Shown piece by piece: positions 1 through 7,842 of a stretch of 64,000 nucleotides of DNA (its first letter is position 1; each line of letters begins with the position of its first letter). The stretch covers positions 1,143,001 through 1,207,000 of the forward strand of contig NZ_CP139418.1 of assembly GCF_034137685.1 (NCBI RefSeq), given 5' to 3'. The notes beneath the pieces are model-generated. The model had not been told where the DNA came from. It searched no databases and saw only the letters and a list, made by a program, of their open reading frames with translations. The translations under genes were made by a program, and so were the position numbers. The stretch comes from Streptococcus sp. S1 (lineage in GTDB: Bacteria > Bacillota > Bacilli > Lactobacillales > Streptococcaceae).

Positions 1-249
1 GGTCAGAACTTGGAAACTCACTTCATGGGCTTGGCTCAGGCCTATGATCTAGATAGAGCAGTAGAAGATCTAGCCCTCGAAGTTCAGGACTACCAAGGGA
101 TCCGAGTCTTTTATGCATTGCAGGACAACCGCTTCAAGGGCCAAGAAGGCTGGCGAGAGTCTATGCTTGAGATGGAGCTAGCTGTTTGCCAAGAGTCCCC
201 TTACCGGGATATCGCCTTCTTCCAGCACTATAGGTTAAAAAGGAGTTAA
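1..249 (+). CDS. C-terminal end of an unidentified protein (5' truncated by window edge)
   Basis: The frame is open from base 1 and stops at 247-249, so only about the last 82 residues are visible. They are acidic and apparently soluble, with no membrane segment, and end in a short basic tail (HYRLKRS). I do not recognise the family from this fragment. The stop codon lies one base before the ATG of the acetyltransferase gene, whose Shine-Dalgarno sequence sits inside the end of this gene, so the two are probably co-transcribed and translationally coupled. A TTG at position 10 should not be taken as the true start. Confidence 0.6.
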   Translation, partial: GQNLETHFMGLAQAYDLDRAVEDLALEVQDYQGIRVFYALQDNRFKGQEGWRESMLEMELAVCQESPYRDIAFFQHYRLKRS

Positions 250-250
250 G

Positions 251-655
251 ATGTTAGATTATAAAAAAGAAATTCCAGCGATGACAGACCTACTCGCACT
301 CTACGGCTCGGTTGGTTGGACCAATTATACCAACAACCCATCTATGCTGGAACAAGCTGTCAAAGCTAGTCTCTGGCAGTTGGCCGTCTATGATGAGAAA
401 GAGCTCGTCGCCTACATTCGCTTGGTAGGTGATGGCCACTCGGTTATTTTTGTGCAGGACCTTTTGGTAAGACCAGATCATCAGCGTCAAGGTATCGGAA
501 GGAAACTCTTAGAAGAGGCTTTAGGGACCTTTCCAAATGTCTATCAACGGCTCCTTGCCACTGAACGTAGCGAAAAAAATCTAGCCTTTTACCAGTCTCT
601 CGGCTTTGTCGAACTTTCCGAGCAAGCCTGTACAGGGATGATTTATATAAAATAG
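251..655 (+). CDS. GNAT-family N-acetyltransferase
   Basis: This 134-residue protein has the size and layout of a single-domain GNAT acetyltransferase, which moves an acetyl group from acetyl-CoA to an amine. The acetyl-CoA binding segment is plain: VQDLLVRPDHQRQGIGRKLL at about residues 69-88, carrying the R/Q-x-x-G-x-G/A signature of motif A. The C-terminal segment NLAFYQSLGFVEL is the usual motif B. The start has a good ribosome binding site (AAAAGGAG) about 6 bases upstream. The substrate cannot be told from sequence. A 175-bp repeat with three hairpins begins right at its stop codon and may end the transcript. Confidence 0.85.
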   Translation: MLDYKKEIPAMTDLLALYGSVGWTNYTNNPSMLEQAVKASLWQLAVYDEKELVAYIRLVGDGHSVIFVQDLLVRPDHQRQGIGRKLLEEALGTFPNVYQRLLATERSEKNLAFYQSLGFVELSEQACTGMIYIK

Positions 656-829
656 AGAGTGGGACATTAATCGGTAATTCGTTAGAATTCGATTTCGTCA
701 TCCCACCTCCGCAAAGTTGAGTAGGGCTGTAAAAGCTGATGAAATCAGCGTAGTAGAGCCCACTCAACCACTGCGTCTTGCTCGACAATCCAAAAATAAT
801 TGAGAGACTAGGACTTTTGTCCCAGCCTC
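656..829 (+). repeat. Triple-hairpin intergenic repeat, copy A
   Basis: First of four near-identical copies (others at 9488-9662, 14274-14447 and 20900-21075). It contains three consecutive inverted repeats. Hairpin 1 pairs GTGGGAC with GTCCCAC (here ATCCCAC, one change) around an inner AATTC/GAATT stem. Hairpin 2 pairs GTTGAGT-GGGCT with AGCCCACTCAAC around GCTGAT/ATCAGC. Hairpin 3 pairs GGACttttGTCC within a GAG/CTC-flanked stem. It starts at the stop codon of the acetyltransferase gene. No coding function is visible. It does not match the pneumococcal BOX or RUP sequences as I know them. Confidence 0.85.
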
Positions 830-909
830 TATCTATTTGACTGACAAAAGGGGGGATTGATGGTAAAATGAGGAGGAGATTAGGTTAAATTTAGCAAGGA
901 GGTCAGGCT

Positions 910-1674
910 ATGAAACTCAATGATTTCAAACTATTCGCAGGAATTCCACTTGTCCTTTGTTGCCTCCTTCTTTCCAGTTGTAAGATCATGACACCGAGTG
1001 ATTATAAAAAAAGCGAAGGAAGTTGTCAGCAGTGAACTTGCTAAGGTTGGTCTGCATGGGGATGTTAAATTAATCGTCTTTCCTGGCAGGCTTTAGAAAT
1101 TCCAGGTTATAAAGTCGATTTTACTTATTCGGAGAAAACCTATGACGGTCAAACCGTACCTCTTGAGGTGCATGCTTTCTTACAAAATGACTGGTCTGAT
1201 CCCTATGGACAAACCACTCCAAGTTATAAAGAAGTTTTTACAGAGCAGAAGGCAGTACAGAAAAAAGAAGCCCAACTACTGGATAAGCTTAAAAAGCAGG
1301 ATTTAGGAATGACTCTCTCTTATTTTCATTTTCTCCCCAATGTTAGTTCTTCTTATCAAAAGGAGGCTGCAGCAGAATTGGAAGAACTGGCGGCTCAAAA
1401 TAGGCAAGAAGGAAAGAAAGATTTCGCAGGTTATTACCAGATTCCGTACGCCACCCTTATTCAAAAGGGGATGGTTCGTATGATGATCTCAGTAGAAGAC
1501 GACCAATCCATCCAGGAAAAGGATTTAAAAGCTGCCGCTAAAAAGTTGGATGCTAGTGTTCTTCCAGATGGTGACTATGATTTCTATTACCTGGATTTCA
1601 AGAATAAAGATCATGAATCCATCTCCTATCATTTTAACGTTAAGGATGGACAGGTTGTGAAATTGGATCAGTAA
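910..1674 (+). pseudogene. Frameshifted lipoprotein gene
   Basis: The ATG at 910 follows a strong AAGGAGG site and encodes a lipoprotein signal peptide with lipobox LSSC (residues about 21-24), so the product would have been a lipid-anchored surface protein. The frame then breaks twice. An extra base in the A-run near 1005-1011 shifts it to a TGA at 1033-1035. The correct continuation (KEVVSSELAKVGLHGDVKLI) runs in the second frame to about 1080. There a compensating change returns the reading to the original frame (WQALEIPGYKVDFTY...), which is open to the stop at 1674. The final 168 residues are intact, hydrophilic and of no family I recognise. The two shifts nearly cancel, so a sequencing error in the A-run is a possible alternative to a real pseudogene. 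The downstream part could not be secreted without the signal peptide. Confidence 0.7.
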
Positions 1675-1696
1675 AAAAGGTGAAATAGGAAAAACG

Positions 1697-1730
1697 ACAG
1701 CTCAAGATGAAGGTCCCTGAGCTGTTTTTG
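1697..1730 (+). terminator. Rho-independent terminator after the lipoprotein pseudogene
   Basis: ACAGCTC (1697-1703) pairs with GAGCTGT (1719-1725), followed at once by a T-run. It lies 22 bases after the stop of the frameshifted lipoprotein gene and points along the + strand. Confidence 0.75.
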
Positions 1731-1754
1731 TTATCTATTAAAGAAAAACAGGAT

Positions 1755-1816
1755 AAAAAAGAGAACCTTTCGGTTCTCTCTATTTGTTTCAACTTCTATG
1801 AATGAGAGTAGAAGTT
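1755..1816 (-). terminator. Terminator region for the LPXTG adhesin gene
   Basis: Two hairpins lie here. GAGAACC (1761-1767) pairs with GGTTCTC (1772-1778), and on the minus strand it is followed by six Ts, the classical arrangement for ending the adhesin transcript. A second hairpin pairs AACTTCTA (1791-1798) with TAGAAGTT (1809-1816); on the + strand it is followed by TTCTT, so it may work in the other direction. Confidence 0.7.
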
Positions 1817-1864
1817 TCTTCGTTAGGGGGTTGATAGAAGTAAGGACTGTTCCTAATGATACGA

Positions 1865-3772
1865 TTAGTTATCAGTCAATTTCCGTTTGATTCCAACAGC
1901 ACCTGCTAAGACAAGAATTCCTGAGAAGACAAGTCCAGATGCAACAACTTCACCTGTATTAGGAAGAAGTGTTTTGTGACCTCCACCATTGTTTTCACCA
2001 TTGGAACCTGGCGCACTTGGTGTCGTTGTAGTACCAGAATGTTCAGGTTTATTTGGATTTTCGGGTGTAGTCTTAGGTTCTACAGTAGTAGTTGTTGTAT
2101 CTTCTTCACTACTATTGTGGTTTTCTGGTTCTTCTGGTGTTGTAGTCGCTTCGGTAGTCTTAGGTTCATCGGTAGTTGTTACCGTAGTCTTAGGCTCTTC
2201 TGTTGAAACAGTTGTATCAGGAGTCTCAGGCGTAGTAGTTACAGTAGTCTTAGGCTCTTGAGTTGTAGTAGTTGTAGTTGTGGGCTCTTGAGTCGTAGTA
2301 GTTGTGGTTGTAGGCTCTTGAGTCGTAGTAGTTGTAGTTGTGGGCTCTTGAGTCGTAGTAGTTGTGGTTGTAGGCTCTTGAGTCGTAGTAGTTGTAGTTG
2401 TAGGCTCTTGAGTCGTAGTAGTTGTGGTAGTTGTAGTTGGTTTATTTGATGTGTTGACCACTTTAATCACGTTGTCATCATCAATTTTCTCAACTTTAGA
2501 AGTGTAACCTTCTGGAGTGTTTGTTTCCACTACTGAGTACTCAATCTTCTTACCGTCTTTGATACCTGGCAATTTCGTAAATGCTGCTTTCCAGCCAGAA
2601 GCTTTTGTAAGGGTTTGTGTTAACCCATCCAAGGCTTTGCCGTCCGCATACAATTGAACAGTAATATCTTTACGGTCAGCTTCATCGTCACCAACCCATT
2701 CTTTTTGAACAGTCACAGTTGTGTCACCAGTTAGCCAGAATTTCAATTCAGTGTTGTTCCAGAATGCTGGGTCAGTTTGAGGTGTTGTGATTTCATCAGC
2801 TGTCAATGTAGCATTGTTGTCAACGCGAATGGTTGTCTTAGGAATTAATGTTTGGTATTCAACGATCAATTCATCGCTAGAAGCTGTTTTAAAGACATCA
2901 CTGACATCTGATAAATTCACGGTAAATCCATTGCCGTCCGCATCGAATTTCACATGTTTCCAGAAGTCCCAACCTGAAGCAATCACTTGTCCACCTTTTC
3001 TTAAAGTGAAGGATGGTTTCAAGTAAGTTCCCACAAAGAATTCATTTGCAGCGTGGTTAGCAGCAGGAGCAAAAGTGATTTTTGAGTAATCGACTGCTGG
3101 AGCTTGGATTTTATCTGATACAACAGGGTTTGTTAGGGCTTGTTTCTTACCATCTCCGTTGATACGGATGAACCATTTTGTCAGATAGTAGTCATCTCCA
3201 ACTTTCATCCATGCATAGTTTTCAGATACGTCTAATTTGAATTCCTTAGATACATAGTCACCTGTAAGGTTGTATTTATTTAAGACAGATTCAAATACAC
3301 CAGGACCATCAGGACGAGTGATGACAACGGATTCAGATCCAACCTTAGAAGTGGCAGTTTTGTTTCCAGGATTTCCTGGAGTGCTGTCCCACACTACTTG
3401 GTATGAGAAGCCACCCTTAACGTTTTGGTTCATGGATTCGATGGCTTTTTTAAAGGTAAAAGTAATCTTTTTGTTTGTCATCGTAATGGTCGCTACTTCA
3501 GCGCCATTTGCTTGAAGTGATTGTGTTGCAATTTCAGTGATGTTGACACCTTCTGGAGCATCAATAGTAAACGTATCGCCTTCTTTAACTGATTTACCAG
3601 TTAAATCCCAGTCAAATGAAAAGGTAACCTTTTGTCCACTTGCTTGGGCCTTTAAGTTGGAGACAGTTGGTGAAACAGTAGTGGCGCTTACGGGTTTAAT
3701 CACAGACAACCCTAAGGCTACCACACCGATGATAGCTACAAATGCAACTATCTTTTTATAAAGAGATTTCAA
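1865..3772 (-). CDS. LPXTG cell-wall-anchored adhesin, collagen-adhesin (Cna) type
   Basis: 635 residues with the full set of sortase-substrate features. A signal peptide covers about residues 1-30, with a cleavage-like end PVSATT. Next come two N-terminal immunoglobulin-like adhesin domains (about 31-350) of the Cna/SdrD type. A Cna-B domain follows (about 352-440, VQKEWVGDD ... YSVVETNTPEGY). Then comes a threonine-rich stalk with tandem TTTTTTTQEP repeats. The sorting signal is LPNTG, then a hydrophobic segment and KRKLTDN. The family binds host matrix proteins such as collagen; the ligand here is inferred only. The start codon must be TTG at 3772, because the codon just upstream in frame is TAA; an AAAGGA site lies about 12 bases upstream. 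A promoter far upstream (4098-4125) implies a leader of more than 300 nt. It is divergent from recJ. Confidence 0.9.
   Translation of the reverse strand: MKSLYKKIVAFVAIIGVVALGLSVIKPVSATTVSPTVSNLKAQASGQKVTFSFDWDLTGKSVKEGDTFTIDAPEGVNITEIATQSLQANGAEVATITMTNKKITFTFKKAIESMNQNVKGGFSYQVVWDSTPGNPGNKTATSKVGSESVVITRPDGPGVFESVLNKYNLTGDYVSKEFKLDVSENYAWMKVGDDYYLTKWFIRINGDGKKQALTNPVVSDKIQAPAVDYSKITFAPAANHAANEFFVGTYLKPSFTLRKGGQVIASGWDFWKHVKFDADGNGFTVNLSDVSDVFKTASSDELIVEYQTLIPKTTIRVDNNATLTADEITTPQTDPAFWNNTELKFWLTGDTTVTVQKEWVGDDEADRKDITVQLYADGKALDGLTQTLTKASGWKAAFTKLPGIKDGKKIEYSVVETNTPEGYTSKVEKIDDDNVIKVVNTSNKPTTTTTTTTTQEPTTTTTTTQEPTTTTTTTQEPTTTTTTTQEPTTTTTTTQEPTTTTTTTQEPKTTVTTTPETPDTTVSTEEPKTTVTTTDEPKTTEATTTPEEPENHNSSEEDTTTTTVEPKTTPENPNKPEHSGTTTTPSAPGSNGENNGGGHKTLLPNTGEVVASGLVFSGILVLAGAVGIKRKLTDN
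2250..2433 (-). repeat. Tandem 30-bp repeats coding the TTTTTTTQEP stalk
   Basis: About six in-frame units of 30 bp encode the decapeptide TTTTTTTQEP. Alternate units differ at the same synonymous positions, giving a 60-bp higher-order period, which suggests expansion by two-unit steps. On both sides the repeat decays into longer Thr/Glu/Pro sequence. Such tracts change length easily by slippage and set how far the adhesin projects from the wall. Confidence 0.9.
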
Positions 3773-4022
3773 TTAGCCTCATTTCCTTTCTTCTGCCTGC
3801 CCTTTCCGAGGTTTTTCTATTTAGTGATATATCCTAAAATAGAAAGACTTCTAATTTCCACTCCATGAAACCAGCCGCCTCAATTTAAGATGGACCGATG
3901 AAACGTTTGCTCCTTTAATGGAAAAAAATGAAAACAAACCCACCGATAAAATCAGCTCAAACCCTCTAACTACGTTTGTTTAGATAGAAAAAAGAGAGAA
4001 ATGACAAGCGTCATAATGTTCA

Positions 4023-4125
4023 AGTGATAATAAGCGTTACAAATTTTAACAGAACAATCATTCCATTACATATTTAAAAAAGATTATTATCACTAATATT
4101 ATAAGCTTTTATGTATACAAGTCAA
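4023..4125 (-). promoter_or_regulatory. Adhesin promoter with long leader and an 11-bp inverted repeat
   Basis: On the minus strand TTGACT (4125-4120), a 16-base spacer and TATAAT (4103-4098) form a good sigma-A promoter. The transcript would start near 4091, about 320 nt before the TTG start codon. Perfect 11-base inverted arms AGTGATAATAA (4023-4033) and TTATTATCACT (4084-4094) lie at the likely start point and 50 bases into the leader. They could form a long-range stem in the RNA or a two-site operator. The rest of 3773-4022 holds a weaker hairpin near 3815-3845 (TTTCTATTT/AAATAGAAA) and no gene. Confidence 0.55.
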
Positions 4126-4210
4126 TCTAAATGTAACAAAAATAAAAGATATTGTTCATTTCGTCGCAACCACTTCTTGACCTTTTTTCCACCGCCATTT
4201 TCGGCTTTCA

Positions 4211-4219
4211 TGATATAAT
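4211..4219 (+). promoter_or_regulatory. Extended -10 promoter of recJ
   Basis: TGATATAAT is a TGn-extended -10 box 35 bases before the recJ ATG. No good -35 box stands at the right distance, which is usual for extended -10 promoters in streptococci. Confidence 0.5.
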
Positions 4220-4253
4220 ATTCAGATAAGAAAAAGAGGAGACCAAAAGCTAG

Positions 4254-6479
4254 ATGATCACTTCAAAATACGATTGGCAGTTAGCTTCGCCAAGAGCAGA
4301 TGAGGCCTTTTTAGCCCTTGCCAAAAAAGCAGGCCTAGAAGCATCCGTGGCAACCTTGCTGTATGAGCGTGGCATTCAGACCAAAGAGGATTTAGAAGAC
4401 TTTTTAGAACCCAAGCTGGAGAAGCTACACGACCCTTATTTGCTCCATGATATGGACAAGGCAGTGGAGCGCATCCGACGGGCCATCGAAGATTATGAGC
4501 AGATCCTCGTCTACGGAGACTATGATGCGGATGGGATGACTTCGGCCTCCATTATGAAGGAAACCTTGGAGCAGATGGGGGCAGAGGTGCAAGTCTACCT
4601 ACCCAACCGATTCACAGACGGCTACGGTCCCAATGAGAGCGTCTACAAATACTTTATCGAGCAGCAAGGCATTTCCCTGATTGTCACGGTGGACAATGGG
4701 GTTGCGGGAAATCAAGCCATTGCCATGGCCCAAGCGATGGGAGTCGATGTCATCGTGACGGACCACCACTCTATGCCAGAGGTTTTACCGGATGCATATG
4801 CGATCATTCATCCGGAGCATCCAGATGCGGATTATCCCTTCCATTATCTAGCAGGATGTGGTGTGGCCTTTAAGTTGGCCTGTGCCCTCCTAGAGGAAGT
4901 ACCAGTCGATCTCTTAGACTTGGTAGCGATTGGGACCATTGCTGACATGGTCAGCCTGACAGATGAGAATCGGATTCTGGTCAAATATGGTCTGGGTGTT
5001 CTCCAACATACCCAGCGCATGGGCTTGCAGGAGCTCTTGGAGATCGCAGGGATTCGTCCGGAGGATGTCAATGAAGAAACGGTTGGTTTTCAGATTGCTC
5101 CTCGTCTCAATGCCCTTGGCCGCCTCGATGATCCCAATCCGGCCATTGAACTCCTGACAGGATTTGACGATGAAGAGGCACACGAGATTGCTCTCATGAT
5201 TCATCAGAAGAATGAAGAACGAAAAGAGATTGTCCAAGCTATCTATGACGAAGCTAAAACCATGGTGGATCCAAGTTTGTCCGCCCAGGTCTTGGCCAAA
5301 GAAGGTTGGAATCCAGGGGTCCTTGGTATTGTAGCCGGCCGTCTATTAGAAGAGCTTCATCAGCCAGTTGTTGTTTTAAGCATCGAAGATGGGCGGGCTA
5401 AAGGAAGCGCTCGGAGTCCTGAGTCGGTCAATATCTTTGAGGCCCTCGATCCCCACCGGTCGCTCTTTGTCGCCTTTGGAGGGCATGCCGGTGCAGCAGG
5501 GATGACCTTAGATGTAGACCAACTTCCTGCCTTGTCTCAGGCTCTTACGGATTACATTGCAGAACAAGAGATTGATCTCAGCAGCAAGTCTAACTTAGCC
5601 ATCGACGAGGAACTGCATCTAACAGAACTAACGCTTGAGACCTTGAAAAGCTTTGATCGCTTAAGTCCTTTTGGCATGGACAATAAAAAGCCGGTCTTTC
5701 TAGTCCGTAACTTTAAGGTAGAAGGGGCACGCTCGATGGGAGCTGGCAATACCCACTTGAAACTCAAAATTTCTCAAGAAGATGCGACCTTTGAGGTGGT
5801 GGGTTTTGGCTTGGGGATCCTAGAGGCAGAGTTTGCACAAGCGCAAGACCTAGAGTTAGCTGTGCAGTTGTCGGTCAACCAATGGAATGGTCAAACAACC
5901 CTCCAGCTCATGCTGGTTGATGCGCGTGTGGACGGCGTGCAGCTCTTTAATATCCGCTCTAAAAATGCCAGTCTCCCCGCAGGTGTTCCCGTTCTTGATT
6001 TTACTAAAGAACTGCCAGATCTATCTGGAGCACCCGCTGTTGTAGTTGGAAATATCCCTGAGGATTTAGAGCAACTACGGCAAATCTTCCAAGAGCATGA
6101 TTTCCAGGCCGTTTATTTCAAAAATGAGATCGCCAAAGCCTACTATCTGACAGGATACGGTAGCAGGGACCAGTATGCCAAACTCTATAAGACCATCTAC
6201 CAGTACCCAGAGTTCGATGTCCGTTACAAACTCAAAGACCTAGCGGCCTATCTTAAGATCCAGCAGATCCTCTTGGTCAAAATGATTCAGATCTTCCAAG
6301 AGTTGGGCTTTGTGACCATTGAAAATGGCATCATGAAGGTTAATAAAGAAGCAGAAAAACGCGAAATCGCGGAAAGCAGCATCTACCAAATACTTAAACA
6401 AACGGTGAAAGAGCAGGAGTTGATGGCCCTTGGAACGGTTCGCGAAATTTATGACTATCTGACAGGTCAGGAATCATGA
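4254..6479 (+). CDS. recJ: Single-stranded-DNA-specific exonuclease RecJ
   Basis: This 741-residue protein degrades single-stranded DNA 5' to 3' in recombination and base-excision or mismatch repair. The DHH phosphoesterase motifs are in order: YGDYDADG (87-94), VDNG (146-149), DHH (170-172) and the glycine-rich DHHA1 segment FGGHAGAAGM (about 408-417). An OB-fold region follows at about 455-560. It ends with the roughly 170-residue C-terminal extension found in lactobacillales RecJ. The start is fixed by a TAG just before the ATG; the AGGAG site stands 12 bases upstream, slightly far. The stop overlaps the ATG of the next gene by four bases (ATGA), so that gene is coupled to recJ. Confidence 0.95.
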   Translation: MITSKYDWQLASPRADEAFLALAKKAGLEASVATLLYERGIQTKEDLEDFLEPKLEKLHDPYLLHDMDKAVERIRRAIEDYEQILVYGDYDADGMTSASIMKETLEQMGAEVQVYLPNRFTDGYGPNESVYKYFIEQQGISLIVTVDNGVAGNQAIAMAQAMGVDVIVTDHHSMPEVLPDAYAIIHPEHPDADYPFHYLAGCGVAFKLACALLEEVPVDLLDLVAIGTIADMVSLTDENRILVKYGLGVLQHTQRMGLQELLEIAGIRPEDVNEETVGFQIAPRLNALGRLDDPNPAIELLTGFDDEEAHEIALMIHQKNEERKEIVQAIYDEAKTMVDPSLSAQVLAKEGWNPGVLGIVAGRLLEELHQPVVVLSIEDGRAKGSARSPESVNIFEALDPHRSLFVAFGGHAGAAGMTLDVDQLPALSQALTDYIAEQEIDLSSKSNLAIDEELHLTELTLETLKSFDRLSPFGMDNKKPVFLVRNFKVEGARSMGAGNTHLKLKISQEDATFEVVGFGLGILEAEFAQAQDLELAVQLSVNQWNGQTTLQLMLVDARVDGVQLFNIRSKNASLPAGVPVLDFTKELPDLSGAPAVVVGNIPEDLEQLRQIFQEHDFQAVYFKNEIAKAYYLTGYGSRDQYAKLYKTIYQYPEFDVRYKLKDLAAYLKIQQILLVKMIQIFQELGFVTIENGIMKVNKEAEKREIAESSIYQILKQTVKEQELMALGTVREIYDYLTGQES

Positions 6480-7069
6480 AAAAACACCTAAAAAAATTCC
6501 TCTGGCTCACTCCCTTCCTGCTTTTTGGACTTTATTGGTTGGGAATCTACCTGAGCTTGAGGAACCCTATGGAAGAAATTAACTACTCTGAAAATGGTGG
6601 ATGGATGCGCTATGTGATGTTTAAGCCCTTTACAGAGACAATCGGTAGCGATCGCATCTGGAAAGAAGATGAAGGATTTCAAATTTACCCTTATTCAAAA
6701 GGAATTGTTGGCGTTGATGAGCGACTTTCGGTCTTGATGTTTCGTGATTCAACTGATTGGACTTTTCGATATGAAGTCGATGTGGATAAGGATGTTACGG
6801 TTGGTTTTGGATTTATCTATGATTCTAAGAAAAAAATCTTTAGACAGACCGGCTTATTCTTTTCTAGAAAAGGTACTACTTACAAAGGCCAGCAACTTCT
6901 TGATCAACTTGCCGCCTATGGCAAAGACCGTACTTGGTTGAAAAAGCAAAGTAAGAAGGTAGCTGAACAATACATTCTTGGCACCTGGTTCAAAAGGGGA
7001 AGCTCTCGATATTCTTTAAAAAACCTAGGTGATATGAAAATTAAGTACAATAAATTGATAGAAGAATAG
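6476..7069 (+). CDS. Hypothetical single-pass membrane protein
   Basis: 197 residues, not recognised. It has a basic N-terminus (MKKHLKKF) followed by one hydrophobic segment (about residues 9-28, LWLTPFLLFGLYWLGIYLSL), probably a signal anchor. The rest is a hydrophilic domain of about 165 residues that would lie outside the cell. No lipobox, sorting signal or catalytic motif is visible. It overlaps recJ by four bases, so it is translated from the recJ message; that could reflect operon convenience rather than a shared function. The spacing to apt (160 bp, with its own promoter) places it at the end of the recJ transcript. Confidence 0.75.
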   Translation: MKKHLKKFLWLTPFLLFGLYWLGIYLSLRNPMEEINYSENGGWMRYVMFKPFTETIGSDRIWKEDEGFQIYPYSKGIVGVDERLSVLMFRDSTDWTFRYEVDVDKDVTVGFGFIYDSKKKIFRQTGLFFSRKGTTYKGQQLLDQLAAYGKDRTWLKKQSKKVAEQYILGTWFKRGSSRYSLKNLGDMKIKYNKLIEE

Positions 7070-7183
7070 TAAGGATGTTTCCAATTCCAATCCTGCATCT
7101 TTTTCAGGTGTGGGATTTTTGCTTTTGACGCAGGAGCTTGGGAAAATGATTTGGCAAAAAATGATGCAAGTTAGTAGAATTCA

Positions 7184-7192
7184 TGATATAAT
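7184..7192 (+). promoter_or_regulatory. Extended -10 promoter of apt
   Basis: TGATATAAT lies 37 bases before the apt ATG and is identical to the recJ -10 box. The 160-bp gap 7070-7228 otherwise holds only a weak AATCC/GGATT hairpin followed by Ts near 7090-7120 that may end the recJ transcript. Confidence 0.5.
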
Positions 7193-7228
7193 GGAATGTA
7201 AAAAATTTTTTATGAAAGAAAGTTAACC

Positions 7229-7741
7229 ATGAATTTAAAAGATTACATTGCAAGCATTGAAAACTATCCACAAGAAGGAATTACCTTCCGTGATATCAGC
7301 CCTTTGATGGCAGATGGCAATGCTTATAGTTATGCGATTCGTGAAATCGTTCAATACGCGACGGATAAGAAGATCGACATGATCGTCGGCCCTGAAGCGC
7401 GTGGATTCATCGTTGGATGTCCGGTCGCTTTCGAGCTCGGTATTGGTTTTGCGCCTGTTCGTAAACCTGGTAAATTGCCACGTGAAGTCATCTCAGCTGA
7501 CTACGAAAAAGAATACGGTGTGGATACCTTGACCATGCACGCCGATGCTATCAAACCAGGTCAACGTGTTCTCATCGTTGATGACCTTTTGGCGACTGGT
7601 GGTACGGTGAAAGCAACCATCGAAATGATCGAAAAACTCGGTGGAGTTGTTGCAGGTTGTGCCTTCTTGATCGAGTTGGATGATTTGAAAGGTCGCGAAG
7701 CGATCGGCGATTACGACTACAAAGTCTTGATGCATTACTAA
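7229..7741 (+). CDS. apt: Adenine phosphoribosyltransferase
   Basis: This 170-residue enzyme converts adenine plus PRPP to AMP and diphosphate in purine salvage, in the cytoplasm. The PRPP-binding motif [13 protein letters not shown] (about residues 114-126) is intact, as are the flexible-loop region [10 protein letters not shown] and the N-terminal ISPLM. The length is that of the family. GAAAGAAAG, about 6 bases before the ATG, serves as a weak ribosome site. The transcript probably ends at the hairpin just before metA, which also carries metA signals. Confidence 0.95.
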   Translation: MNLKDYIASIENYPQEGITFRDISPLMADGNAYSYAIREIVQYATDKKIDMIVGPEARGFIVGCPVAFELGIGFAPVRKPGKLPREVISADYEKEYGVDTLTMHADAIKPGQRVLIVDDLLATGGTVKATIEMIEKLGGVVAGCAFLIELDDLKGREAIGDYDYKVLMHY

Positions 7742-7780
7742 TATAGTCTAATACTATAACTGGCTACAGAAAAACCATAA

Positions 7781-7842
7781 TTGAAAACTATAAGCTCCTA
7801 TCATATAATGTTAGTTAAGAACTTGTAAGATGGGAGCTTTTT
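7781..7842 (+). promoter_or_regulatory. Overlapping apt terminator, metA promoter and metA ribosome site
   Basis: TTGAAA (7781-7786), 17 bases and TATAAT (7804-7809) form a near-consensus promoter for metA. The same stretch carries an 11-bp inverted repeat, AAGCTCCTATC (7792-7802) with GATGGGAGCTT (7829-7839, one G-U pair), followed by TTTT up to the metA ATG. Read-through RNA from apt would fold an intrinsic terminator that hides the metA ribosome site (GGGAG, 7832-7836). RNA started at the metA promoter would lack the 5' arm and leave that site free. Confidence 0.65.

Noticed and set aside
2250-2433. Regular repeats that could suggest a CRISPR array
   Set aside because: Units are contiguous, with no unique spacers, and they lie in frame in a surface-protein gene.
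1976-2449. Several long + strand frames opposite the adhesin stalk (Cys/Ser- or Val-rich)
   Set aside because: They are antisense readings of the Thr-repeat DNA; their composition is dictated by the 30-bp repeat.
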